Assembly (NCBI GenBank): GCA_016712595.1
Contig: JADJQT010000002.1
Location: forward strand, 868,001 to 932,000
Reading direction: 5' to 3'
Origin: Rhodospirillales bacterium
GTDB lineage: Bacteria; Pseudomonadota; Alphaproteobacteria; Rhodospirillales; Defluviicoccaceae
Length of the DNA: 64,000 bases
A program made the position numbers and the translations under genes. This document shows, one piece after another, positions 36,483 to 45,360 of the stretch; positions within the stretch are counted from its first letter, which is position 1; each line of letters starts with the position of its first letter. The notes beneath the pieces are model-generated. The model made no database searches, was not told where the DNA came from, and saw nothing but the letters and a program-made list of their open reading frames with translations.

Positions 36483-37958
36483 ATGATCTACCAGATCTTT
36501 CCCGAGCGGTTTGCCATCGGCCGGCCGCTTGACGTCGGCACCAAGCTTGCTCAATCGGCTTACCAGCGCGACGGCTTTTCGCGCCATGCGCGCTGGGAGG
36601 AGGAGCCGACCGGTGGCAGCGATTTTTTCGGTGGCGATCTTAAAGGCGTGATCGACCACCTCGATTACCTGCGAGACCTCGGCGCCGAGGCGGTGTATCT
36701 GACGCCGATTTTCACCGCCTATTCCAACCACAAATACGATACCGTCGACTATGACCGTATCGATCCGATGTTCGGCGACGATCAGGTGCTCGGCGCTCTG
36801 ATCGACGGGCTGCATCAACGCGGGATGCAGCTGATCATGGATGCGGTATTCAATCACGTCGGCACGGAACACGCTTGGTTTCAGGCGGCGCGGCGCGGCG
36901 AGAAACCCTATCGCGACTTCTTCACCTTTCTCGCCGACGGCAAGTATCTGTGCTGGTGGGGCTACGACACCCTGCCCGAGTTGCGCCTCGAGCATCCGCT
37001 CGTGGCGCAGAAGCTGTACCGCGATTGCGATAGCGTGCTCCAGCGCTGGCTCGCCCGCGGTCTCGATCAATGGCGGTTTGACGCGGCGCTCGACGTCGGC
37101 CTCGGTCCGGTCGCCGACCTGCGCGCTGCACTTGCCGAGCGCTTTGCGCGAAGCTGCCTGATCGGCGAGGTGCTGTCATTCGGCAGCGCGTACTGTGCCG
37201 GGGAAAGCCATTTCCACGGGGTTATGAACTACTGGTTCCGCTACGCGACGTTAGGCTGGCTACAGGGTTCGGTCAGCACTCGCGCCTACGTTCGCGCTCT
37301 CGCCGACTATTACCAGCACTACGGGCATGAGGCGGCATTGCGCTCGTGGAATATCTTGTCGACCCACGATACGCCGCGGCTCCGCCATGAACTGCCGGAC
37401 GATGCCGCCCGCGCGCTCGCTTTGGTCCTGCAGTTCACCCTGCCTGGCGAACCGCTCGTCTACTACGGCGAGGAGAACGGGATGGAGGGTGGCGAGGATC
37501 CGCAAAACCGCCGGACGATGCGCTGGGACGAAACGACCTGGGACCAGACAACCCGCGGTTTTTACAAGACGCTGGTCGAGATCCGCCGATCGCGACGGGA
37601 GCTGCGCGAGGGCAGGCTCCTTTTGCTCGGCGAATATCTCGATGGCGATGCGGTGGCGTTCGTGCGCCATACCGAGGCGCCGAACCAGGAGGCGCTGGTG
37701 GTGGTAAACAAGAGCAAGCAAAGGCTGCAGCAACGGCTACTGGTACCGCACACGCACTTCGCACCGCGGCTATGGTTTAAAAACCTGCTCGCCCCGGATC
37801 AGCACCTGCAGTTCTACATGGCCGGCTTCGAGCTCGACCTGCTGCCGCAGTCGGCGGCGATCTACGTGCCCGACGACGGCTATATTCTTCCGAGCGGATC
37901 GAGGGAGACGAACTATGCCTACTTCAAGCCGCGCATCCTGGGTGGGGCCTGGCCGTAA
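36483..37958 (+). CDS. Alpha-amylase family (GH13) glycoside hydrolase
   Basis: Cytosolic GH13 enzyme of 491 residues, starting directly with the catalytic barrel (MIYQIFPERFAIG) as in neopullulanase-like enzymes that lack the N-terminal domain. The four conserved regions are visible: MDAVFNHVG, WRFDAALD with the nucleophile Asp, LIGEVLSFG with the acid Glu, and LSTHDTPR with the stabilising Asp. YYGEENGMEGGEDPQNRR is typical of cyclomaltodextrinases and neopullulanases. A C-terminal beta domain follows. The GGGAGGGGG ribosome site supports the ATG at 36483. Together with the GH15 gene at 10521 it points to intracellular glucan use. Confidence 0.9.
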   Translation: MIYQIFPERFAIGRPLDVGTKLAQSAYQRDGFSRHARWEEEPTGGSDFFGGDLKGVIDHLDYLRDLGAEAVYLTPIFTAYSNHKYDTVDYDRIDPMFGDDQVLGALIDGLHQRGMQLIMDAVFNHVGTEHAWFQAARRGEKPYRDFFTFLADGKYLCWWGYDTLPELRLEHPLVAQKLYRDCDSVLQRWLARGLDQWRFDAALDVGLGPVADLRAALAERFARSCLIGEVLSFGSAYCAGESHFHGVMNYWFRYATLGWLQGSVSTRAYVRALADYYQHYGHEAALRSWNILSTHDTPRLRHELPDDAARALALVLQFTLPGEPLVYYGEENGMEGGEDPQNRRTMRWDETTWDQTTRGFYKTLVEIRRSRRELREGRLLLLGEYLDGDAVAFVRHTEAPNQEALVVVNKSKQRLQQRLLVPHTHFAPRLWFKNLLAPDQHLQFYMAGFELDLLPQSAAIYVPDDGYILPSGSRETNYAYFKPRILGGAWP

Positions 37959-37959
37959 A

Positions 37960-37974
37960 CCGCCGCGCCGGCGG
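37960..37974. terminator. GC-rich hairpin after the GH13 gene
   Basis: CCGCCG-CGC-CGGCGG is a perfect 6-base stem directly after the stop codon. There is no following T run, so it is at best a weak or Rho-assisted terminator. Confidence 0.3.
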
Positions 37975-38080
37975 CTGTCCTTGCGGTAACGTCCGTGATT
38001 TGCGCCGATCCGGACAGGTGGCGGTTCGACCCGCGTTAGCACAGGTGCGTTAGCACAGGATTGTGCGGAGAGGAGGGTGA

Positions 38081-41000
38081 TTAAGCCGTCTTTACGGCGC
38101 CATTTCCCGCGCGGCGGGCGTTCACGCGCGGAGCGGCCAGGGCGCTCGCGTGCCCCGCGGATCGCAGGAGGGTCTTGCGGGCCTCCCATTCGTCCGCGGC
38201 ACCCAGTGCCTCGAGGATCTGCACCTCGCCGCCCGCGGACAATGCGATCGGCAGCCCGTCCCGAAAGAGCAGGCGATTGCCGGTCAAGGCGGCGAGCTTG
38301 GGGCCGGGCGTCAGAATGCCCGCGAGGTTGAGCGGATCGGCGCCGGAAAGCGAGACCAGGGCTCCCGAGCCTGGTTTGCGGCGCGCCTCGCGCAACAGAC
38401 CGATCGCGTCGGGCAGGGCGAACTGTTCGCCGGAGAAGCCGGCGACGAAGCGACCGCCGCGGATTTCACCCCGCGCCTCGAACCGGCGATAGACCCGCAG
38501 CAGATCGCGCCACGGTGGCAGCCAGGCGGCCTCGCGCTCGAGCAGGCGCCAGAACACCACGCCGTAGCGGCGCAGCAGCGTGCGCGCCAGATGCTCGACG
38601 GCTGCCGCGTCCGCCTGCTGTCCCGCAGGGATCGGTTTGGCACGGCGGGCGAGCGCCCATCGGCCCGCGTTTGCCATGCCGACGGGCGGCCGGCGCCGGC
38701 GCGACGCACCGCTGCCCGCACCTCCTCCCGCCCTGCGTCGGTCCGAGGGCACCAGGAGGGCGCGTAGCCCGGCGAAGCTGTCGGACGTCACCAGCCCGAG
38801 GGAGACGAGTTCGGCCAGCGCCTCTTCGACCTGCGGGCGCAGTAGGCGGCTGGCATCAAGCAGTTCATCGAAAAACGATGCGCCGTGCTCACGAATGCAA
38901 TCGGCAAGCACCCGCGCACGGGTGCTGGTCTCGATCCCATCCGGTAGCGGCGACAGTGTCGCCCAGAGCGCGGCGTTCCGGCGCACCAGCAAAGTGATCG
39001 GCGTGGTTCGTACCGGTACCGGGCCGTGCCCACCACCATCCGGCCGGACGCTGCGCGGCCTGAGGCGTGTCCAGGTGATGCGTCCGGCAAGGCAGGCATC
39101 GTCGAGCCAGGCTGGCTCATACTCGGCCAGTCGCGCCGGCAGGATCTCGGTTTCCCAGGCGCCGGCGGGCGCCTCAAATCCTTCGAGCTGTTCGATGACG
39201 GCCTCGAGCGCTGCGGGACCGGCCATGCGCGCGTCGGGCGCGACCCGCTGCCATTCGAGCAGAAAGCGCAGGAAGTCGCGGGCGGCGACCGGAGTGATCT
39301 CGGCGCGCAGACGCTTGACCGTGTACTGGTGAATGCGCGCCAGCAGCCGGCGGTCGCACCATTCATCAGTTTGGGCCGCGGGTGTAAAGCGCCCGCGCAG
39401 GGCGAAACCCTCGGCTTCGAGCGACGCGAAGCCAGCGGCGATGTCCGCGGGTGCGAGGCCGAGCAGCAGCGCCAGCGCTGCCTCGGTGACTGGTCCTTCC
39501 CCCTCGAGGCGGCCGCGCAGGATATCGATCAGCGCGTCTTCACGCGACCAGGCCTGTCCGGCGCTGGCGGCTGGCGCTGCGATCGCCGGCCGGATACTCG
39601 CGCCCGGCCAGACGGCCTGGAATTGCGGCAGGCGCTCGGCGGCGATCCACAGCGTCGTGCGGGGGGTGTGCAGCAGCGCGACGCGCTTGTCGCGGGCGAG
39701 ATCCGCGAGCCAGCCGTCCCAGCCGGGTGCTGATCCAGTCTCTCCCGCGCCGATAAAGCCCAGCCAAACCAGCGCGTCGTGAAGTTCGTCGGCGTTGGCG
39801 GGGTCCGGCCAAGCTTCGCCGTGAACCCGCGCGATCGCCTCGGGGTCGAGCTGGCCGAGGTCGCTCGCCGCTTCCGGCGTGAGCCAGCGCCGGCTCATCA
39901 CCGCCTGGGTCCGGCGCTCTTCGAGCGGGGCGTCGTCGAGGTACGCATAGGGCCGTGCCGACAGCACCTCGAGGGCGAGCGGCGATGGTTCGGTGAGATC
40001 GCGCGCGATGATGCGGCTGGCGCCGGATTCGAGCCGGGTCAGCAGACGTTCCAGGCCGGTGATGTCCATCGCCTCGTCGAGGCAGTCGGCGATCGTCTGG
40101 CGGATCAGCGGGTGATCGGGAATCTCTCGTTCGCCGGCCAGGTTTTCGGCGCAGGCGAGCTGATCGGGAAACACCGCCACCATCAGGTCCTCGGCGTCCA
40201 TGCGGGTGAATTGCGGCGGCACCTTGCGACCGCCGCGGAAGCGCGGCAGGGCGAGCGCCACGCCGGCGACCCAGCGCCAGCGGGTAATGAACATCGGCGC
40301 GTCGAGCAGGGCCTGGATCAGCACCTGCCGGACGGTGGCCGCATGCAGGTAGCGCGCCGCCTCGCCGAGTTCGAAGCTGTGCGCCGTTGTCAGCGAAAGG
40401 ACGATATTGTCCTCGGTCGCCGCCGCCTGCAGCTCGAAGTTGAACTTGCGGCAGAAGCGCTTGCGCAGCGCCAGTCCCCAGGCGCGATTGATGCGGCTGC
40501 CGTTCGGCGAATGAACGACCAGCTGCATCCCACCGGCCTCGTCAAAAAAGCGCTCGATCACCAAGGTATCCTGCGTCGGCAGGCAGCCCAGCGCCGCCTG
40601 CGCCGCGGCGAGGTAGTCAGCCAGTTGTCGTGCCGCCGGCTCGCCGATGCCGAGCGTGCTCATCAGCCAGTGCAGGGCACCATCGTTCGCCGGCCCGGCC
40701 GGCAAGCGCGCGGCGATCTCCGCTCGCAGCCGCGAGACCGAATGCGAGAGTGCGTCGCTGCGGCCGGGCGCCTCGCCCAGCCAGAACGGAACGGTGGGGG
40801 CGATGCCGTGCGCATCCTCGACGCGCACGGTGCCGCGCTCGACGCGGATGATGCGATAGGCGGCATTACCGAGCTGGAAGACGTCACCAGCGAGGCTCTC
40901 GACGGCGAAATCCTCGTTCACCGTACCCACACTGTAATTTTCGGGCTCGAGCAACACCTGATAGTCGGCGGCATCGGGAATGGTGCCACCGGAGGTCAGC

Positions 41001-42592
41001 GCCGTCAGCCGCGCGCCGCGCCGCCCGCGCAACCTGTGGTTGACGGTATCGTGATGGATCAGCGCGCCGCGCCGGCCGCGACGGGTGCTGAAACCCTCGG
41101 CCAGCATGCGTATGACCGCGGCGAAATCGGCGCGCGCCAGCTCGCGATACGGCCAGGCGCGGCGCAGCAACGCGAACAGCTCATCCTCGTCCCAGTCTCG
41201 CGCCGCGACTTCGGCCACGATTTGCTGTGCCAGCACATCCAGCGGCTGCTCGGGGATCGCCAGCCGATCGAGTTCGCTGCGTCGGACGCTGTCGAGCAGC
41301 GCGGCGCATTCGACGAGCTCGTCGCGCGACAGCGGGAACAGCCGGCCCTTGGGCGTGCCGTCGACCGCGTGCCCCGAGCGCCCGACCCGCTGCAAGAAGC
41401 TCGCGATCGAGCGCGGCGATCCGAGCTGGCAGACGAGGTCGACCTCGCCGATATCGATGCCGAGTTCGAGCGAGGCAGTGGCCACCAGAGCCGTCAACGC
41501 GCCGCGTTTGAGGCGCTGTTCGGCATCGAACCGCAGCTCCTTGGCAAGGCTGCCATGGTGCGCGGTCACCCGCTCCTCGCCGAGTCGCTCGGCAAGCTGA
41601 CGCGTCGCCCGTTCTGCCATCCGCCGCGTATTGACGAAAATAAGCGTGGTGCGATGCGCGCGGATCAGTTCGGCTATGCGGTCGTAGACCTGCTCCCAGA
41701 CTTCGCCGGACATCACCGCTTCCAAAGGCGATGCGGGAACTTCAAGGGCGAGATCACGGGCGCGGTGGTGGCCGGTATCGATGATCGCGCACGGCGCGCG
41801 GTGTGTGCCATCCGCCTCGATGCCGACCAGGAAGTGCGCGACCGTCTCGATCGGCTGCTGCGTGGCCGACAGCCCGATGCGCAGCAGCGGCGCAGGAGCC
41901 AGCGCCGCCAGCCGCTCGAGCGACAGCATCAGGTGCGCACCACGCTTGTTCGGTGCCAGGGCGTGGATCTCGTCGATGATCACCGTCCGCGTCGTCGCCA
42001 GCATCGCCCGCCCGGATTCGGACCCAAGGAGGACATAAAGCGATTCCGGCGTGGTGACGATGATATGCGGTGGGCTCCGGCGCATGCGCTCCCGCTCGCC
42101 CGGGGGCGTATCGCCGGTGCGCACCCAGGTCCGGATGTTCACTTCCGTCCGTCCTTGCGCACGCAACGCCTCGCCAATGCCGGACAGCGGAATTTCGAGA
42201 TTGCGCTGGATGTCGTTCGACAACGCCTTGAGCGGCGAGACGTAGACGACCTGTGTCTCGCAGCGGAGCGTATTGTCGAGCCCTTGGCGGACCAGCCGGT
42301 CGATCGCCGCGAGAAACGCCGCAAGCGTCTTGCCGGAGCCCGTCGGCGCCGCGATCAGGACGTTTCGCCCGGCCTGAATCGCCGGCCACGCCTGGGCCTG
42401 CGCCGCGGTTGGTACCACGAAGCGGCGCTCGAACCACGCGGCGATGGCCGGATGAAACACGGACGCTAGCTGCACGGCATCGGGCCGGGGTTGCGACGAT
42501 CGATCGTAGCGTCGACTGCCCGGCTGTCGCCCCGACGATGATTGCGCGGACTCATGGGCAACTCCCCGCGGCCCAGCCCGAAACCCGGACAA
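38081..42592 (-). CDS. lhr: Lhr-type ATP-dependent helicase
   Basis: Superfamily 2 helicase of 1503 residues, matching full-length Lhr (about 1500). The motor has APTGSGKTLAAFLAAIDRL (Walker A), VVYVSPLKALSNDIQRNL, VIIDEIHALAPNKRG (DEIH box), LRIGLSATQQP, and FLQRVGRSGHAV (motif VI). The winged-helix and Lhr-specific core follow, and the long C-terminal domain found only in bacterial long Lhr proteins is present to the end. Lhr unwinds DNA:RNA and DNA and is linked to DNA repair. The start is uncertain: a TTG at 42592 begins the frame, and GTG codons just before FHPAIAAWFERRF are alternatives. Confidence 0.93.
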   Translation of the reverse strand: MSGFRAGPRGVAHESAQSSSGRQPGSRRYDRSSQPRPDAVQLASVFHPAIAAWFERRFVVPTAAQAQAWPAIQAGRNVLIAAPTGSGKTLAAFLAAIDRLVRQGLDNTLRCETQVVYVSPLKALSNDIQRNLEIPLSGIGEALRAQGRTEVNIRTWVRTGDTPPGERERMRRSPPHIIVTTPESLYVLLGSESGRAMLATTRTVIIDEIHALAPNKRGAHLMLSLERLAALAPAPLLRIGLSATQQPIETVAHFLVGIEADGTHRAPCAIIDTGHHRARDLALEVPASPLEAVMSGEVWEQVYDRIAELIRAHRTTLIFVNTRRMAERATRQLAERLGEERVTAHHGSLAKELRFDAEQRLKRGALTALVATASLELGIDIGEVDLVCQLGSPRSIASFLQRVGRSGHAVDGTPKGRLFPLSRDELVECAALLDSVRRSELDRLAIPEQPLDVLAQQIVAEVAARDWDEDELFALLRRAWPYRELARADFAAVIRMLAEGFSTRRGRRGALIHHDTVNHRLRGRRGARLTALTSGGTIPDAADYQVLLEPENYSVGTVNEDFAVESLAGDVFQLGNAAYRIIRVERGTVRVEDAHGIAPTVPFWLGEAPGRSDALSHSVSRLRAEIAARLPAGPANDGALHWLMSTLGIGEPAARQLADYLAAAQAALGCLPTQDTLVIERFFDEAGGMQLVVHSPNGSRINRAWGLALRKRFCRKFNFELQAAATEDNIVLSLTTAHSFELGEAARYLHAATVRQVLIQALLDAPMFITRWRWVAGVALALPRFRGGRKVPPQFTRMDAEDLMVAVFPDQLACAENLAGEREIPDHPLIRQTIADCLDEAMDITGLERLLTRLESGASRIIARDLTEPSPLALEVLSARPYAYLDDAPLEERRTQAVMSRRWLTPEAASDLGQLDPEAIARVHGEAWPDPANADELHDALVWLGFIGAGETGSAPGWDGWLADLARDKRVALLHTPRTTLWIAAERLPQFQAVWPGASIRPAIAAPAASAGQAWSREDALIDILRGRLEGEGPVTEAALALLLGLAPADIAAGFASLEAEGFALRGRFTPAAQTDEWCDRRLLARIHQYTVKRLRAEITPVAARDFLRFLLEWQRVAPDARMAGPAALEAVIEQLEGFEAPAGAWETEILPARLAEYEPAWLDDACLAGRITWTRLRPRSVRPDGGGHGPVPVRTTPITLLVRRNAALWATLSPLPDGIETSTRARVLADCIREHGASFFDELLDASRLLRPQVEEALAELVSLGLVTSDSFAGLRALLVPSDRRRAGGGAGSGASRRRRPPVGMANAGRWALARRAKPIPAGQQADAAAVEHLARTLLRRYGVVFWRLLEREAAWLPPWRDLLRVYRRFEARGEIRGGRFVAGFSGEQFALPDAIGLLREARRKPGSGALVSLSGADPLNLAGILTPGPKLAALTGNRLLFRDGLPIALSAGGEVQILEALGAADEWEARKTLLRSAGHASALAAPRVNARRAGNGAVKTA

Positions 42593-42718
42593 AAAGCGAT
42601 TGGCGCGTGGCGGACTCGATCATTCACAAGATAGTCGCACCATGAGGCGAGCGTCCATGCGCAATCGGGAAACGGACGAACGGCCGTCCACCGGACCGGT
42701 GCGCCGTCCGTTCGCGCC

Positions 42719-43330
42719 TAGTGCTTCACCTGACAGTGCATCTCGGGGCTGCCGCAGCCCCAGATGATCAGAGCCTCGCCTTGGTGTTCCCACAGCGTCT
42801 CGTTCCGCCGGGGTGCTTAGCGCCGCTGGCGGCCGGCTGCAGGGCCATCAGCGATGTCTGGTCGCCAAACTCGGCGATTGCCGTTGGCGGTTCGGTCTGG
42901 AAGAAGGTGGCGATGACCTCCTTTGCCGGCTGACCATCGCAAACGTACGTTGCCGACACGCTCGCCGGAACGAGCCGGTACCGGGCCTGCAGCTCGGCGA
43001 TGCGCAGCGCGTACGACTGTTCGACGCAGCGTTGCTTATCAAGCTCATCCAGCAGTCGTTGCGAGCCTTGATCCAGCCGCGTTGCTCCGCCTTCAGCACC
43101 GGCGGGCGCTCGTTGCGCGCCTTGTCGGTCGCCGCGGCGGAGAGCGCGCTCATTTTTCGGTCCAGCGCCGAGAGCTGATCGTCCTCGCAGACCATCGCCT
43201 CTATGCTGCCCGCTTCGATCTTGCTGCCGTCGAACGAGGGACCGCTGCCACAGCGGCGCCGGTCATAGGCTCCAGACTCAGCGCAAGCACAGCCACGCCG
43301 ACAGCGGGCTGGGGAATCGCGTGCTCGACC
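42719..43330 (-). pseudogene. LprI/MliC-like lysozyme-inhibitor family protein, frameshifted
   Basis: The conceptual protein has a hydrophobic leader (VGVAVLALSLEPMTGAAVAA), an LprI/DUF1311 module (PSFDGSKIEAGSIEAMVCED, LSALDRKMSALSAAATDK, AEQRGWIKARNDCW, RCVEQSYALRIAELQARYRL) and an MliC-like beta-barrel (SATYVCDGQPAKEVIATFF, LWEHQGEALIIWGCGSPEMHC). These blocks sit in different frames, with changes near 43240, 43050 and 42815. The reading order and Cys positions are intact, so the gene is either freshly decayed or misassembled. The expected location of the product is the periplasm. Confidence 0.65.
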
Positions 43331-43445
43331 GCACTGCGAACACTCCTCTACGGCAGGCGGAGGCTGGGATCATCGCGTTGGTTGACCGGAAGGGCCACGC
43401 TCCAATATCGAGCACCCGACATCTCCCGGCTCTTGTAGCGGCCGT

Positions 43446-44336
43446 TCACGTGGAGCGGGGGGCGGAGCAGATGAGGACGACGCCCGTGATCGCGGCGACG
43501 AGGCCGACGGCGACCGAGGGGCTGATCGTTTCACCCAGCAGCAGGAGTCCGAGGACAACGCCGACGCCCGCACGCAGGTAACCCTGACTGGCCACGCCGA
43601 CGGAGCCGATCGTCCGCACCAGCCGGAAATAGATCAGCAGAGCGATCGCCGTGCAGAACACGCTGAGCGTGGCTGTCGCTCCAATCGCTTTCACCGACGG
43701 ATTGAGCGTCCAGGGGCGATCGAGAACAAGCGCGAGGGGAACGAGAACCACGCTCGCCCAGGTCATCGTGCCGGCGGCGGTTACGACGGCGGGCAGGTGG
43801 CTGAAACGCGTGCCGTAGATGGCGGCGCCGGCGTAAAGGGCGGCGCCGGTCAGGCAGGCGAGTTGTCCCGCGACCTGGGTGCCGAGGCCGCGCAATGCGG
43901 CAACGCCAACGATGAGGACAACCCCAAGAAAGCCGATGATGACACCGGCCAGCTTGCGGCCGCCGAGCGGTTCATGGTGGGTGACGAGCGCGGTGAATGC
44001 GAACACGAAGATCGGAGACGTGGAGTTCAGGACGCTCGCAAGACTGGCGTCGACGAACTGCTGGCCCCAGGCGAGTATTGTCCATGCGCAGATGCTGTTG
44101 AACAGGGCCTGCCGTAGCAGCATCCGGCGGGTGCGCCAGTCCCGCGGCAGCGTCTCGCCCCGCAGCCGCAGAACGACGAGAAGGAAACCCGCAGCCCCGG
44201 TGACGCGAAGGGCGATGAGCGTAAGCGGCGGGATCTCGCTCACCGCCACCTTGAGGAACAGGTACGACGATCCCCATAGCAGAGCCAGGAGTGTCAGCAG
44301 GGGCAGTTCAGTTTTGAGAGTGTACTGACTCGTCAT
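43446..44336 (-). CDS. EamA/DMT family transporter
   Basis: Inner-membrane drug/metabolite transporter of 296 residues with ten hydrophobic helices arranged as two EamA repeats. The first repeat starts LLTLLALLWGSSYLFLKVAV, trimmed: LLALLWGSSYLFLKV, and the second includes GTRFSHLPAVVTAAGTM and GVVLGLLLLGETISPSVAVG. The ATG at 44336 follows AGAAGGCGC. It is divergent from an ArsR-family regulator gene 153 bases away, which probably controls it; the exported compound is unknown. Confidence 0.87.
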   Translation of the reverse strand: MTSQYTLKTELPLLTLLALLWGSSYLFLKVAVSEIPPLTLIALRVTGAAGFLLVVLRLRGETLPRDWRTRRMLLRQALFNSICAWTILAWGQQFVDASLASVLNSTSPIFVFAFTALVTHHEPLGGRKLAGVIIGFLGVVLIVGVAALRGLGTQVAGQLACLTGAALYAGAAIYGTRFSHLPAVVTAAGTMTWASVVLVPLALVLDRPWTLNPSVKAIGATATLSVFCTAIALLIYFRLVRTIGSVGVASQGYLRAGVGVVLGLLLLGETISPSVAVGLVAAITGVVLICSAPRST

Positions 44337-44466
44337 CTTTTGCGCCTTCTGCTCGCTTGAGCGGATCATGTCGATCGATCTCGCCGTGGCTCGCAACGAT
44401 ACGGGCGAGTATCCAAAAAGCCTTTGGTCGGTGGCCAATGACGAGACTAATCAATTGCCGGCGCTC

Positions 44467-44492
44467 TATGCTTCGATTAGGATCGAAGTATG
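44467..44492. promoter_or_regulatory. Candidate ArsR-type operator overlapping the regulator start
   Basis: TTCGAT-TAGG-ATCGAA is a perfect inverted repeat with 6-base arms, extended by partly matching flanks (TATGC and GTATG). It overlaps the ribosome site (AGGA) and reaches the ATG at 44490 of the regulator. The position fits autoregulation and repression of the divergent transporter gene. Confidence 0.5.
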
Positions 44493-45179
44493 AAAGAAGG
44501 CCCGGACATCGCCGGCATCGCCGCCCTCATCGGCGATCCCGCGCGCGCCAACATGCTGAGCGCGCTGATGAGCGGCAAGGCGCTGACCGCCAGCGAGCTT
44601 GCTGAAGAGGCAGGCATCACGCTGCAGACCGCCAGCTCGCATCTGTCGAAACTCCACGAGGGCGGATTGGTTCAGCCGCGCAAGCAGGGGCGGCACAAGT
44701 ACTTTTCCCTCGCCAATGACGACGTGGCCCGGGTCCTCGAAGGGCTGATGGGCCTCGCGGCCGGAACGGGTCAACTCCGCAGCCGACGGGGGCCGAGGGA
44801 CCCGGCGTTGCGCAAGGCCCGCATCTGCTACAACCACCTCGCCGGCGATAGGGGCGTGCAGCTCTTCGACAGTCTCATCCACCGGGACTTCCTGCGCGCG
44901 GAGGGGGAGGCGCTGGCGTTGTCTTGCGATGGACGGGCGTTCGTGACCGGCTTCGGCATCGATGTCGGCCGCCTTGAGTCCGCCGCGAAACCCCTCTGCC
45001 GAGCGTGCCTTGACTGGAGCGAACGGCGATCGCACCTCGCGGGCAGCCTCGGGCGGGCGTTTCTCGCCCGGTTCGAGGACATGGGTTGGCTGACCGTGCA
45101 AAAATCGCTGCGGATCGTCCGTTTCTCGCCGGCGGGGGAGACGGCGTTCGCAAGCAGCTTTCCGCTCGCCGCCGCCTGA
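44490..45179 (+). CDS. ArsR-family transcriptional regulator
   Basis: A 229-residue protein with an N-terminal winged helix-turn-helix (residues 10-85: GDPARANMLSALM, LTASELAEEAGITLQTASSHLSKL, GRHKYFSLAND) and a longer C-terminal domain with CRACLDWSERRSHLAGSLG, a block known from ArsR regulators that stand next to transporters. Classical arsenic-binding CxC motifs are absent. The ATG at 44490 lies within an inverted repeat that is a candidate operator. It is transcribed away from the EamA gene. Confidence 0.87.
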   Translation: MKEGPDIAGIAALIGDPARANMLSALMSGKALTASELAEEAGITLQTASSHLSKLHEGGLVQPRKQGRHKYFSLANDDVARVLEGLMGLAAGTGQLRSRRGPRDPALRKARICYNHLAGDRGVQLFDSLIHRDFLRAEGEALALSCDGRAFVTGFGIDVGRLESAAKPLCRACLDWSERRSHLAGSLGRAFLARFEDMGWLTVQKSLRIVRFSPAGETAFASSFPLAAA

Positions 45180-45360
45180 TCGGCGGCCACGATCACCAGC
45201 GCCCGGCCCGACCTCACCGCGCGGCTCGCGCGCCTGCGCGCGCTTTTCGAATCGGAAAACCTGCTCCCGTCGCGCTAAAATACCACGGAGTGTGTTGCGA
45301 GGTGGTTCTTCGCCGGCGGTCTTTAGCCGTCGGCGGCGTGACGGACGGGGAGGGGATCTG

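Noticed and set aside
39779..42469. 896-codon open frame on the plus strand
   Set aside because: It is antisense to the Lhr helicase gene, whose motifs are unmistakable; long antisense frames are expected in GC-rich coding DNA.
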